Assembly: GCA_963682025.1 (NCBI GenBank)
Contig: OY821519.1
Coordinates: 131,603,612 to 131,667,611, forward strand
Source of the DNA: Cordilura impudica
Lineage: Eukaryota; Arthropoda; Insecta; Diptera; Scathophagidae
DNA: 64,000 nucleotides
Reading direction: 5' to 3'
The stretch's first letter is position 1; each line of letters starts with the position of its first letter. Positions 12,041 to 23,250 of this stretch are shown here, piece after piece. The notes beneath the pieces were generated by a model. The model did not search any database. It was not told the origin of the DNA and saw only the letters and a list, made by a program, of their open reading frames with translations. Made by a program: the position numbers and the translations under genes.

Positions 12041-12119
12041 TATGAATACAAAAGTTGGTCGTACCGGTGCACCGCGGTGTATTTTTTTGCGTGTCGGTAG
12101 AGTTGTCAGGAGTTGTTAT

Positions 12120-12896
12120 TATACCCTATACCACTATGTGGTTTGGGTATAATGACTTTGTGCTGCTGTTTGTAACAACCAAAAATATTTGACCTAGACC
12201 CATCTTTAATTATACCGATCGAATCAGAATCACTTTCTGAGTTGATTTAACAATGTCCGTCCGTCCGTCCGTCCGTCTGTGTGTCCATGTAAAGCTTGTA
12301 ATCAAACTGCAGGTCGAAAATATGAATAAATTTTGATGAAATTCGGTATATAAGCCTTTATCGGCCATGGGATGAACGCTATTGAAATTGGTGAGAATCG
12401 GTCCATGTTCAGACCTAGCCACCATACAAATTACCCATATGAAATCGACATAAATTGCCATAAGATCCAAATTGTCATATAGATCTTACTCAAATTGGGT
12501 TTGTATGCGTTCATTACATCCACTAATGAGTAGTCCAAAAATGATCCCTTTGACCCCATATAGAGCTGCTTCCCGATCTTCACTTAAATCTATTAAAAAC
12601 AAAAATATTGCACTGATTCTTCTCAAATTTTGTTTGTACATATTTTTGCAAAATACAAGAGACTTTACCAAACATGATCAGGATCGGTCCATTTTTGGAC
12701 CTAGTCCCTTTATAGATATAGCATCCGATATGAACTTTTTCATATCTGCAGCCAAAAAAATTAATAAAAATCCCACTCAAATTTGGTTTATGCTTATTTT
12801 CTATATCGAAGTAGTTGGACCGAAAGATAGGGTCTCTAAACCATGGTATAGGGTATCATATAGTCGGTCTAGACCGACTATAATTTTCTTACTTGT
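12120..12896 (+). mobile_element. HINE-A copy 4, inside the Transib-like element
   Basis: Complete: TATACCCTATACCAC start, CGTCCG tract at 12256-12276, perfect hairpin with arm TATAGTCGGTC at 12859-12882, CTTACTTGT end. The open frame of 144 codons at 12472 is a by-product of the repeat. It lies upstream of the transposase, so the host element was probably already inactive. Confidence 0.85.
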
Positions 12897-13149
12897 ATAC
12901 TTATAAAAAAGGGTTGAGATATAATGCGCTTAATTGTTACAGGTACATTTACATAGGTATCTTTCAAAAACATTAATAGTCTGAATTAGAGTTATATAGT
13001 TTAAATACCTGACAAAATGGGAAACAATTTAAATAATAGGTAAATGGTAAAAAAAAAACTATTGCGACATACCCCTTTAAGATATGAGCAGGTATGCTTC
13101 ACCTTTTAAAAGGAGTTAGGGTGTGGGTTTTTTATGCTTCTAAAAGTGG

Positions 13150-15233
13150 TAATAAAAGATAAAAATTTTTATTTTACATAATTGCAAGAAAGAGTATTTA
13201 TAATAATGTTTCCACAATTATTATTCATTACAATTTGTGCAATGGCTAAGTACTGTTACAGAGATCTGGCAAATATTTATTTTCAACGAAATGATGTAGA
13301 CGATGTAATTTCGCACATAGTGAGCAACGACTTCTTTAAGAATTGTAACCTAGAAGACATTAAATGCACAAAGGAAAAATTACTAATTTTGCATCGAATT
13401 TGAAAAGACGGTACATTGAGTTCTCTCATAGCAAGGCAAAGATGTACAAACGTTACCAATACTGGTTCATAAAGGAACTTATTTTTGAGAGTGCATCTAT
13501 AACTGCCAACGAAAGTGGAAAAAGGGTCGACCAGCAAAACCAATTGACGGATGTAGTGGATCTCGAAGGCGCAAGCTGGAGAATATCAATGAAGAAATTT
13601 ATCAAAGAATTATTAAGGATTCATTTTTGCACCAAATTCAACCAACCCAAAATAAAAAAAATAAAATTGAAATAATTGAAAAAATAATAGAAGCGAGCCC
13701 AAGGCGCACAAAGAGGATTTTGAAAAGCATTCCTACACCAATTGAAGATAAGAAATTTACGCCGGCAGAAGTGTTCGCTTTTTTTTGGATTTGAAATTGA
13801 CCAAAAATCAATATAAGAAATTGCGGAAGCGAACCAATGAAAAGAATTGTGGGATTTTATCGAGATTTATTTTCTGCCAAAAAAGAATGCTTACCTTCAC
13901 AATCTGCTATTAGTGTCACTTCAACATCAGCAGAAATTAAATTCCAAGATCTCCTTGAACATACTGCAGAACGATTGCTAAATACGCTTGATACTGATCA
14001 TTTAAAAAAAATTGGTAATGGCAGCGTTGCATTAATTTCTAAATGGGGATGTGATGGATCCTCTGGTCAGAAACAATACAAGCAATTTAATGCCGAAAAT
14101 TCATCAGATGCTAATTTATTTATGGTATCTTTCGTTCCATTGCGCTTAACAAAAAGGTATAGCGTCTTAGAGCTGTCAACTAGTAGAGCAACAGAAATTG
14201 ATATATGGAAAAATTAAATTCCTTCTTCAACAAAGTATTGCAGACCAATAAAATTTGCATTCAAAAAGGAATCCAAAGATGTCATAACTGAAGAAGTTCA
14301 AAAAATAAAAGATCAAATTAAGGAACTTCAACCAGTAATATTTTAATTTGATGACCAAGACATTGAAGTACATTTTAAAATGTGTCTCACAATGATTGAT
14401 GGAAAAGTTGCACAAGCTTTAACTGGAACAAAGTCAACGTCAAGCTGCATTATATGCCAAAAGACATCAAGTCAATTAAGCCAACCCCCACCAGAAGACG
14501 ATAGTTTTAAGGAAGCCTACGAATTTGGAATGTCCCCTCTTCATGCTAGAATACGTTTCATGGAGCATATTCTTAAATTGGGTTATGATTTGGAATTTGG
14601 TCCGTCAGGCGAAACAGTGAGAAAAAACAAAGAAAATTAAGAAAAAAGAAAGCAAAAAAAAAACAAATTCAACAAAAATATCTACAGCTAGGCCTCGTAA
14701 TCGACCAACCAAAACAAGGGGAAGGAAACACAAATGATGGAAATACTGCAAGGAGATTTTTTTCCGATCCGGAAACTGCAGCATCTTTCACAGGTGTAGC
14801 TTATGAATTAATAAGACGATTCAAAATCATATTACAAGTTCTAACATGCAGCAGAAAGATAAATGCAAAAAAATTTGGAGAGTACGCCAATAAAACAGCT
14901 ATACTTTATAATGAAAAATACTCTTGGAGATATATGCCATCCACAGTTCATAAAATTTTGTACCATGGGGAACAAATAATTCAAAACAATATGCTACCAA
15001 TAGGAGATTCTATCTGAAGAAGCGCAAGAAAAAAGGAACAAAGACTACAGATTCTTTCGCGGGCACAACACAAGAAAAATGTCCAGATGTTGTACTAATG
15101 AAGACCTTATCACTATTTTGCTGTGCACTTCAGATCCATATATGTCCAACATTTGTCAAAAATGGAAAACTACCTCTATTGAATTAGACGAACAAGCTAA
15201 ACAACTTCTAGAGATGAAAATCAAGGCTATTTA
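13150..15233 (+). pseudogene. Transib/RAG1-like transposase, decayed
   Basis: This family performs DDE cut-and-paste transposition, and RAG1 descends from it. Pieces in order: an N-terminal region with GRPAKPIDG and SRRRKLENINEE (about 13520-13590); EASPRRTKRILKSIP (about 13690-13735); KWGCDGSSGQKQYKQFN (about 14041-14091), probably carrying the first catalytic aspartate; LTMIDGKVAQALTGTKST with a CIICQ zinc-type pair (about 14385-14460); SPLHARIRFMEH (about 14535-14570); NTNDGNTARRFF (about 14730-14765); STVHKILYHGEQII (about 14940-14980); and SEEAQEKRNKDYRFFRGH (about 15011-15064). It ends near 15233. Several frameshifts and stops (for example near 13400, 13795, 14215, 14640, 15015) make it non-functional. 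Identity rests on motif recall and agrees with the CACAGTG ends. Confidence 0.8.
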
Positions 15234-15934
15234 GAAGAAATTTTTATTAAAATTGGTTGATTTAAAGTACTTTTTCATTACACTAACAATAAGTTACACT
15301 TTTTTGATATAGTTAAAAAATTTTCTTAATTAAAAATTTATATATTTTGTAAATTTACAATAAAAATTGTTATATTTCATAAATTTACCATAAAAATTAA
15401 TATAGAAATATTTAAAAAGACAATAAAAAAAAATTTAACTAAAGCAAAAACATACGAGTTTTTCATTGAAACTTCTCTATCTTGAACCAATATAAGGTAA
15501 CTTTTACGTTCGCTGCTTAATAAATTATACTTTAACTCGGGATCTTTCAAAAAATAAACAACCTTTGGCGCTTGTGCACATTAGGACTAAAAAGTTTACG
15601 GGGGCCAAAGTTTGGCATTTTCTGAAAAAATTAACTTAAAAAATTGTTAAAAAAGTTGTAAAATTAAATGAAAAAATAAGACATTATATTAAAAAAAAAC
15701 CTTTTTTTACCTTTTAACACTTCACTTTTGTACTAAAATTCAACTACAAATGAAAATGTATTTTAAACCCTCCGTAACTTTGTTTATTTTGGGTTGAGAA
15801 TTACTTTTTATAGCAAAACTTAAAGGCTAAAGTCTCACCTACCAAACAAAAAAAAACCGCATATCAAAATTCCAATCCAAACAAAAGTTATAGATTTTTG
15901 ACCGCCTTCTCGTCAAATGGTCCACTGTGCATTG

Positions 15935-16410
15935 TGTGTTTCACCAATTCGGCCAATGGGCTGAAGAACAATTAATATTGATTTTGATTTTTCATACAAA
16001 ATTTTGTTCAACGATAAAGTCCATTTTTGGTTAGAGAAAAATTGGTGCATTTGCAATGAAGGTAATCCACAAGCTGTTGTTGATTACTGGCGGAGTCACT
16101 GGTCTATATGTTTTCAGAAACGCAGAACTTTACAAGTGTTTTCGTACTTCAATTAGCTGACATTAATTTTGCTGACATGCGGTTCTAACAGAACGGAGTC
16201 ACATGCCACATATCGCAGACCACAATTAATTTACTCAAATAAATTTTTGATGAACGAACATTTTCACGCAATGGTCCGGTTAATTGGCCACCAAGATCGT
16301 ATGATTTAACACCATTGAATTATTTTCTTTGGGCTTATGTAAAGTCTCTCATCTACGATGATAAACCAGAGACAATTGAACACCTGGATATCAACATGTA
16401 GCCAGTGTGA
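15935..16410 (+). pseudogene. Tc1/mariner-superfamily (IS630-like) transposase fragment
   Basis: The decayed C-terminal half of a DDE transposase of a widespread insect type. Visible pieces are an N-terminal stretch near RFADWAEEQ (read across the start of 15950-15975 with repairs), FNDKVHFWLEKNWC (about 16008-16050), a degraded block corresponding to GATCHTA (about 16190-16215), and NWPPRSYDLTPLNYFLW (about 16283-16333), which includes the third acidic-site region. Frameshifts and stops interrupt it, and the N-terminal half is absent. It directly abuts the right flank of the Transib-like element. No terminal repeats are seen. It is distinct from the mariner at 7721-8908. Confidence 0.7.
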
Positions 16411-17049
16411 AGTCATATTTAAACATTAATGGCATAAAACAATAAAGACAGCTTAATTGGTATTAAAAATACTTCTCTTTGCCTAGTTTATTTTAAAGTT
16501 ATATAACTCTAAAAAAAAACCCTTTTAACATCAAAAATTGTAAGTCCATCAAGAGGATTGAAAATGCTCTAGTAAAAACGAACAATAGCCAGTTTAAAAA
16601 GCAACATTCAAAGAATTGGAAAAGTTATTATTGTTGACATCCGGATGTGGCGAAAAGTTGGATCATCACTAATGAATTTAACATGGGCTTATTATAGAAC
16701 GGATTTTGTTTATTATGGACCCTATGCAGAACACTTTAACTATAGTGTAGATGATATCATGGCTTCCTAAGCTAAACATATAATCACTTCTTCTAAATTA
16801 AAATTTGTGGAAACCATTTTGACAAGTACTTTTTGGCACTTACATATTATCAATTAAAATATTTGATTTTTAACTTATTTCTGGTTTTCACTATGTCATT
16901 TTCAATGTCGATTGGTATCAATTATTGTCAGCTGTATGAAAACGGGTTGTAATGTCTTGTTAGTTGTAACACCTGGCAACACTTGACATCTAAAATGAAA
17001 TTGCAAACATGCTGGTAATTTGTGTTTGTTTGACAGCTGGATATTTTTG
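16411..17049. other. Unassigned stretch
   Basis: AT-rich sequence with no convincing coding or repeat signal. The minus-strand frame at 16902-17099 has no recognisable domain. Confidence 0.4.
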
Positions 17050-17052
17050 TTA

Positions 17053-17192
17053 CGCCCGTATTCATAATCTAATTCTAGCAGTTGGCTAACTTTTTTCATA
17101 CAAATTTTGAAATTTTCGTATGAAAAAAATTTTGAAATTTTCTTATGAAAAAAAGTTAGCCAACTGCTAGAATTTGATTATGAATACGGGCG
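17053..17192. mobile_element. 140-bp palindromic MITE with TTA target duplication
   Basis: The element is nearly its own complement: cgcccgtattcataatc at the left and gattatgaatacgggcg at the right, pairing to the centre. TTA flanks it on both sides (17050-17052, 17193-17195). A 3-bp TTA/TAA duplication is typical of PIF/Harbinger-related MITEs. That assignment is an inference, since no transposase is linked. Confidence 0.8.
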
Positions 17193-17324
17193 TTAGTTTA
17201 TAAAAAGTAATGCGAACGTAATTAATAGAAAACTGCGAGATGCCAGTTGAGGCAATTGTTTGTTGTTAGTTTAAATGACCATAAACCAGGCATTATTTTT
17301 TTTTTTTGGCCAATATAGAATATG

Positions 17325-17475
17325 ATTATTACTCCCTATATATCAACTCGTAGTGTCTGCTTGTCTGCCGAAAAAACTTTGGATCGATTTATAACCGTTT
17401 TCCCGTTATCCAATCAAGCTGGAACTTTGCAGGCAAAATCGTAAATTTTATCTAATAAATTTCTTTTGCCAAAAA
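17325..17475 (-). repeat. Fragment shared with HINE-B copy 1
   Basis: The complement of the block at about 20825-20950: ctcgtagtgtctgcttgtc, the ggatcgatttataacc-type block, and aactttgcaggcaa. Isolated from any HINE-B end, so it is either a relic or a module shared between families. Confidence 0.6.
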
Positions 17476-18232
17476 AAAATTTTTTGATTTTTGACATACA
17501 TAAATATTTTGCTAGACATCAATCAATTACACAAGGCAACAAAAACGAAAAAATGTTACACCGATCAAAAATTACTATACAATTTTGATGTATTGTGGTT
17601 CCAGTTGTACAAATGTGGTCCAAATTTTAAATTCTATGGAATTTTTTAAATTCTATTCTTTTTTTAAAAACTTTTTAAGTAAAATTTAATTTTTTTAGAC
17701 GTTTCTCCACATAATTAATGATAAATTCAAAAAGGTTAGTCCGATATTATTAAAGTAAACTTAGAAAAATTTAGATTTACATAACCTTTAATCCGTTTAT
17801 ATACTGGGTTTCAATCAGTTCAGTAGTTTCGGAGTTATAATGAAAAATTGAAGCAAAAAATATATCTTTTACGTGAAAATATCAAATTTTATTGTTTTAA
17901 TAAAATCATAAAAAATCGAAAACTGCAAAAATTGTTCGGATTTATTGCTTTCTCGCAAAGCCACTTGTTGTAGAAAAAAAATTAAATATCGATCATAAAA
18001 ATCGATTGATTCTTTTCGAATCTATTCACAGTTAAGTGAATTTGCTATTTTCACAAAATTTTATTTCATTTTTTTTTTGATACACATAAAAATGAGTTGT
18101 TTATGTTCTTCTTTCGGTTGATTGAATTTAAAAAACATTTTATATTTTATTAAAATTGATATTTTATTATTTAAATTTATTATAATTAATATAAACTACA
18201 AACTCTGGAATTTTCTTTTATACGATTTTCTA
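17476..18232. other. Unassigned AT-rich stretch
   Basis: No signal recognised. Confidence 0.4.
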
Positions 18233-19562
18233 TTATTGTTGAATGACGAACGAGGTGTTACTCTGAATACTCCAGCAAAAATCAGCCATCATGTGTGCAT
18301 CCCAGCGACCCTGGTATCGTTCCTCCATTGTTCGCATATCTTGGTGAAATCGTTCGCCCTGTTCCTCGCTCAAGTCTCCTAGGTTTTCAGGAAAACGATT
18401 TAAGTGACTGTGTAGGTAGTGTACTTTGATGCTCATTCAAGTCGATGGAAGTGAGATAACATCTCTTCAACGTGCGCAACGTAATCACCACCCTTTTTAT
18501 TTTCTAAGAAATTTTGAATAACACATATAAACGAATCACATGCATTCTTCTCAATTTCTGACATTGAACTGTCAAAATCAGTATCGTTCACCAATTTGCG
18601 AATTCGAAGGCCGTCAAATATGCCTGCTTTTAGCTTTTCCATATTCAGATTGGGAAACTTCCTTGAAATATACTGGAAACATGCACTATCTTTGTTAAGC
18701 GCTTTAACATATTGTTTCATCAGACCAACTTTAATGTGAAGAGGGGGTAATATGATGCGATCTCGGGGTAATATGATGCGATCTCTGTGGCACTAGAGCC
18801 ACATTTATAACATTTGGCATACCTGGAACCAGTCTTTCTCTAGAAGGCCATTGTTTTCTCTTCCAATGTTCTGATTTAGCTCTGCTGCCCCATAAACATA
18901 TAAAACAAGGATATTTGGTAAAGCCGCTTTGTTGACCTAAGAGAATATTTACCATCGTAAGATCAACACAAATTACCCACTTACTTTCATCATTCTTTAT
19001 CTTCTTCATGACCAATGCAATTACAGAGTATTCTTCTTTTACTTTGGTTGAATGTGCGATCGGCAAGGAGTGAAATTTATTTCTATTATGCAAAAGGACA
19101 CACTTCAAACTGCGTTTTGATGAGTCGATAAATAAACGCCATTCGTTTGAATTGTATCTTTGTAAGCCCATGGCAGTCATTAAACCGGAAATATCTGCAC
19201 AAAATCATCGTCTTCAGCAAAATAATGAAGTAACGCTTTTTCTCGAGTACGGTAATACGAAACCGTAGTTTCTTTAGTTAGTCGGGACGCCAGTACTTCA
19301 GAAGATCTTTTCGACAATCTAAGGTCTCTAATTCCATCATTAAGTTGGTCTTGATTCCATGGTCTCGGCGAGAAATGTTTGTGTGGGATGAACTCGTCAT
19401 TTTCAGATGTAGATGGTAATGATGGATCTGAACCATCTGTTTCGTAACACATGCTTGAGGTTGAGTGTCCTGGTGAAGATGAAAGCACTTGACTACAGCT
19501 TGCACCCCGATCTTTAGCATATGCAACTTCTTGTGATTGTTGAACTCCAAGTTAAAACCCAT
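18233..19562 (-). pseudogene. Decayed gene of an insect multi-copy transposon-like protein family
   Basis: I recognise this as a protein found in many copies in arthropod genomes, usually unnamed and probably encoded by a DNA transposon. I cannot name the superfamily. Pieces run on the minus strand: LRLSKRSSEVLASRL and REKALLHYF (19180-19488); EWRLFIDSSKRSLKCVLLHN and QSGFTKYPCFICLWGSRAKS, with HWKRKQWPSRE (18731-19180); MKQYVKALNKDSACFQYI (18433-18720); and HSHLNRFPENLGDLSEEQGE, then RFHQD and RYQGRWDAHMMADFCW (18233-18436). The reading frame breaks at about 19180, 18725 and 18435. A 21-bp tandem duplication (18744-18785) adds seven codons. No terminal repeats were located. Related full-length proteins keep these blocks in one frame, so this copy is dead. 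Confidence 0.75.
18744..18785. repeat. 21-bp exact tandem duplication in the decayed gene
   Basis: ggggtaatatgatgcgatct plus c occurs twice in a row. In the minus-strand frame it duplicates a seven-residue piece (RSHHITP). Its length, a multiple of three, leaves the frame unchanged. Confidence 0.9.
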
Positions 19563-19589
19563 CAGCAGATCTCGTGGGGTAAGACCATG

Positions 19590-20159
19590 GCAGTTTTTTC
19601 ACGGTATTATATTGGCCGCACACGTAAAAATATAAATCCCGGTTGTTTTTACATACAAATGTTCTGGCTTTCTTGCTCATTTTTATTAATACTTGAAAAT
19701 TGTTTTTAACTTCTAAGCTGAATGATTTTAATCGTTATGTAGGGATAAAATGATGTTTCCGTTATCTCAAACACTTCTTGAATGAAATAAAACGGCTCAA
19801 CGAGCTCTTATAAATACTGAGCGCCATTTCCAAGTGTGCCATATCTATGGACCTGTTTTGTGATACGATACTATAATTTGGGATAACCCTATGTATAGGT
19901 ACAGTTTGTATGTGCAAAATTCCGTTGCAGGTAGCCAACGAAAAAACACACATCAATAAAAAAGTGTTCTTTACTTTTTTACGTTTAATTGACTGTGAAC
20001 GGATTACGTATCATATATGAGCAAGAAAAACAGTTCAGCGTCCACGAAAATTTATGAGCGTTTACTGCTTTGCTACCGCAATCATAAAAGTCAAATTACC
20101 TTTTGTTTACTACTTTTTTTTTTAATTCTGAGCATCATAAAAATGTCATAAACGTTTTT
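19590..20159. other. Unassigned stretch
   Basis: No reading frame with recognisable content and no repeat ends seen. Confidence 0.4.
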
Positions 20160-23100
20160 TATACCCTCCACTCCATTGTGCAGAGGGTATATATAAGTTT
20201 GTCATCCGTTTGTAATAATTAGAAAAAAAAATTTGGACCCCATAAAATATATATATTTGTGATCCTTACAACAACCGGAGTTGATATAGCGATGTCCGTC
20301 TGTCCGTCTGTGGAAATCACGATGACGGCAACAATCGGGCAGCTAGAATGCTCGTTGACATAAAAAATGATTCACTAACATCCTGAAAAGTTTGCTATTT
20401 GAAATCGTCCAAATCGGTTAATAGGAGCCCGAGATTTGAATAAAGAACTAAAAAAAGTCTTGAAAAAATATAATTTTCTATGTTGTTCTTGTCACGATCA
20501 CGTCCTCAATAGGATAGCTAAGGTGATTATTTTTATTTAGTGAGAATGATTCAACAAATTCATGGGAAGATTCATATTACAAAAATCATTAAAATCGGTG
20601 GAGAAAATCTCTGAAAAATTAAAAAAAAAATTAAAAATATGTTTCTATATTGTTCTTGTTGTTATTCTAAATGTTGTATTGTTGTCATAGATGGACTTGT
20701 TGTTTTTGTGGTCATTGTGGTAATAATATAATAAAAACTAACCCTTTGTACATTTTTTTATCAACTCTGGTAGAAAAATTTAAAAGTTTCCATTGTTTTG
20801 GCATCACTAAAAAAATTTACTAGATCATTTCTGCCATTGCCACAAGCCTGCCTGCAAAGTTTCAGATCAATTGGGTCACGGGAAAGGGGTTAAAATTGAT
20901 CCCAAATTTTTTCGACAAGCAGACACTACGAGTTAATATAAAGGGAGTAAAAATTCACTAGTTGTTAATAAAAAAACAATGTAAATTTAGCAAAAAAAAA
21001 TTTTTATATAATAATTTATTTAAAGAGAAAAACACAAAAATAACGTTTGATGTTGAATTTTTTGTGTGTAATATTTACATATACATACATACACATATTA
21101 AATAATACAAATAATATACATATATTCTATATATGTATGTATATCCACAATAACTGCATGTTAGAAATAAATCGGTATATTATTTTATTTACATAAAATT
21201 CTGCAATATTTTGTTGTGGGGAAAATACATTTCTTTTGCATTAACAGAGTGTCACTTCATTTTGCTCAGCGTGACTATGCCACAGTAGATGGCGCCACAA
21301 TTTTTGTTCTAATTAGCTTTGCAATAGTTATTTCTATTTTAACATGAATGTCAATATTTGCAAATAGATATCATACAGCACAATGTTAAGAGTTTACACG
21401 GGCTGGTCTTTTATTATTTCATACGTTTTTCCATTATTCTTTTACAAATATGAATGAACATAAGTTTGGCCTAATAACTTTTTGTTGTCTTTACAAAATA
21501 GAGTTACCGAGTTCATCAATGAGTTTTTTGCTTCCAAAGAATTATTATTCTGCTTTACCTACAAAATATCTGATTAAGATTACATCTAATTTTTAAAAAT
21601 TGTTTATAATTACTAAAGCAGTATTATTCACATAAATACAAAATTGCACTTTTTAAATTTTCCATTCAAAATTAAGAAAATATCAATTCTAAAACTGGAA
21701 TTAAAATTTCCAAATATAAATTATAAAATATTAATTGAATTTCAGAAAATCATATCAAAACGTCGGAAATAATAAATTTAAATTTAGAAGACATCAATTG
21801 CTTCAAATTCAAAAAAAAAAAAAAACAAAATATGTTTACATTTAAAAAATGTTTACATTAAAAAAAATATTGGCATTCAGGAGAAATTAATAGCTTTTCA
21901 GTAACTTCTTTTAAAGATAGTCGAATCGTTAAAAACAGAAAATTGCAAAATTATCAGTAAAATTTTTAAACGATATTTGCTATTGTTAAAGTCAGCTGTT
22001 GTTGTTATCTAAACGACAACCATTTTTGTGTTGTTTAGTCAATCGATAAAAACTTAAATTTTTAGGTTGAAATGTCGTCATACATAAATAAAAATCATAA
22101 AATAGTGAAAATGTTTTGCTTTAATTAAAAAACTTTTTTATATAAATAAAAAAATTAAATAGCATATTCAATTCATTATTTCATTATCAAATAAATAAAC
22201 AGAAATATTAGTAAAAAAATAGAGATATTAAACATAAACATAAAATCATCCTGTCAAACATGAAGTAATTTGTTTTTTCTATTCTCCTTTGTGTTTTCGC
22301 TTATTTTGACCGAGATGCCACTCGTTTACAATCTAAATATATAGAAAAATAGATTTGTCGACTGTCGTTAAGATGTATGTACTTAGTGAATCACTTAATC
22401 CTTAGTGCAAACAACAATAGCTCTCGATATATTTTGCGATTGTCGGATCGTTGAAATTTACAGAATCGGACTACAGAAAACATTAATATAAATTCAATGA
22501 ATTTTAGAAAACGTCAAATGATACTTAAGAATTGCGAACATAAAAACTGTTACATAAATAAACGCAATTTGATGAGAATGTTATTTTTTATATATAAATT
22601 TTCACAATCTTTTTTGGATGAAAATTAGAAGTTTTTCAGAAAATAAAGAGAACAAATTATTTTATTTAAAATGTTTGGGACATTTGGTTTTTTGCGTTTG
22701 GCATCCCTAATTTGAATATTTATTATTAAAAATTTATTCTCTATGTTTTCCAAATATGGCAATATTTTAATAAAAAAATAAAGAGAGCTTTTTTTTGGTT
22801 ATTATTTTGTTACTCCATCCGACCTACATGACCGCAATGAAAAAATATTTCTCCAGTTAAAAGAAACTATACAGCCATCTCCAATTAGCACGATTTAATG
22901 CATATAGCCACCCTACACAACCATTACCTTTGCAGTGGAGGTTAGGGCGAGTTATTTAATTAGCAAAAACTAAATTAAAAGAGAAGTTATGTCATATAAC
23001 CGGAAACGCATGCATATAGGTATATAACCAAAATGCATGCCGATCAGCAACCACGATGACCAAAAAGCAAACACCGAAATAAATCCGAAATAATAGAAAA

Positions 23101-23250
23101 GACGAAAACCAACCCAAAGAATTTGCTGAAATAATTTGGTATTAAGTTTAACAAATTGTTTACTTTTTCATTTACATTTATTATCAAGACTCAAACCGAG
23201 GTGGAGGGTATCAAAGATTCGGCACAGCCGAATTTAACACTCTTACTTGT
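20160..23250 (+). mobile_element. HINE-B copy 1 (large DINE-1-like element), 3.1 kb
   Basis: Starts TATACCCTCCACTCC and ends CTTACTTGT. The subterminal inverted repeats are ATACCCTCCAC and GTGGAGGGTAT (about 23200). Near the start, a palindrome-like ccactcc...gagggtata leads into ataagtttgtcatccgtttg, and a GTCCGTCTGTCCGTCTG tract lies at 20293-20311. Just before the end is a hairpin with arms ATTCGGC/GCCGAAT. Start, tract, hairpin and CTTACTTG end parallel HINE-A, but the sequences differ. The interior (21000-22900) is AT-rich and without coding content. About 21050-21220 is shared with copy 3 (about 38930-39070). Confidence 0.75.

Larger units (their letters stand above)
11579..15929 (+). 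mobile_element. Transib-like (RAG-related) DNA transposon, 4.35 kb
   Basis: The terminal inverted repeats begin CACAGTGG and share gagaaggcgg about 17 bp further in (left 11579-11615; right, complemented, 15895-15929). CACAGTG is a Transib-type terminal heptamer and equals the consensus heptamer of V(D)J recombination signals. The flanks are catcg (11574-11578) and cattg (15930-15934), a 5-bp duplication with one C-to-T change. Five base pairs is the Transib target length. A broken RAG1-like transposase lies within. Two HINE-A pieces (11895-12040, 12120-12896) have inserted between the left end and the gene; without them the element is about 3.4 kb. The 3' non-coding part, 15234-15890, holds nothing else that I recognise. 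Confidence 0.85.

Noticed and set aside
12472..12906. 144-codon frame inside the Transib-like element as its second gene
   Set aside because: It lies entirely within HINE-A copy 4 and reads through its hairpin end.
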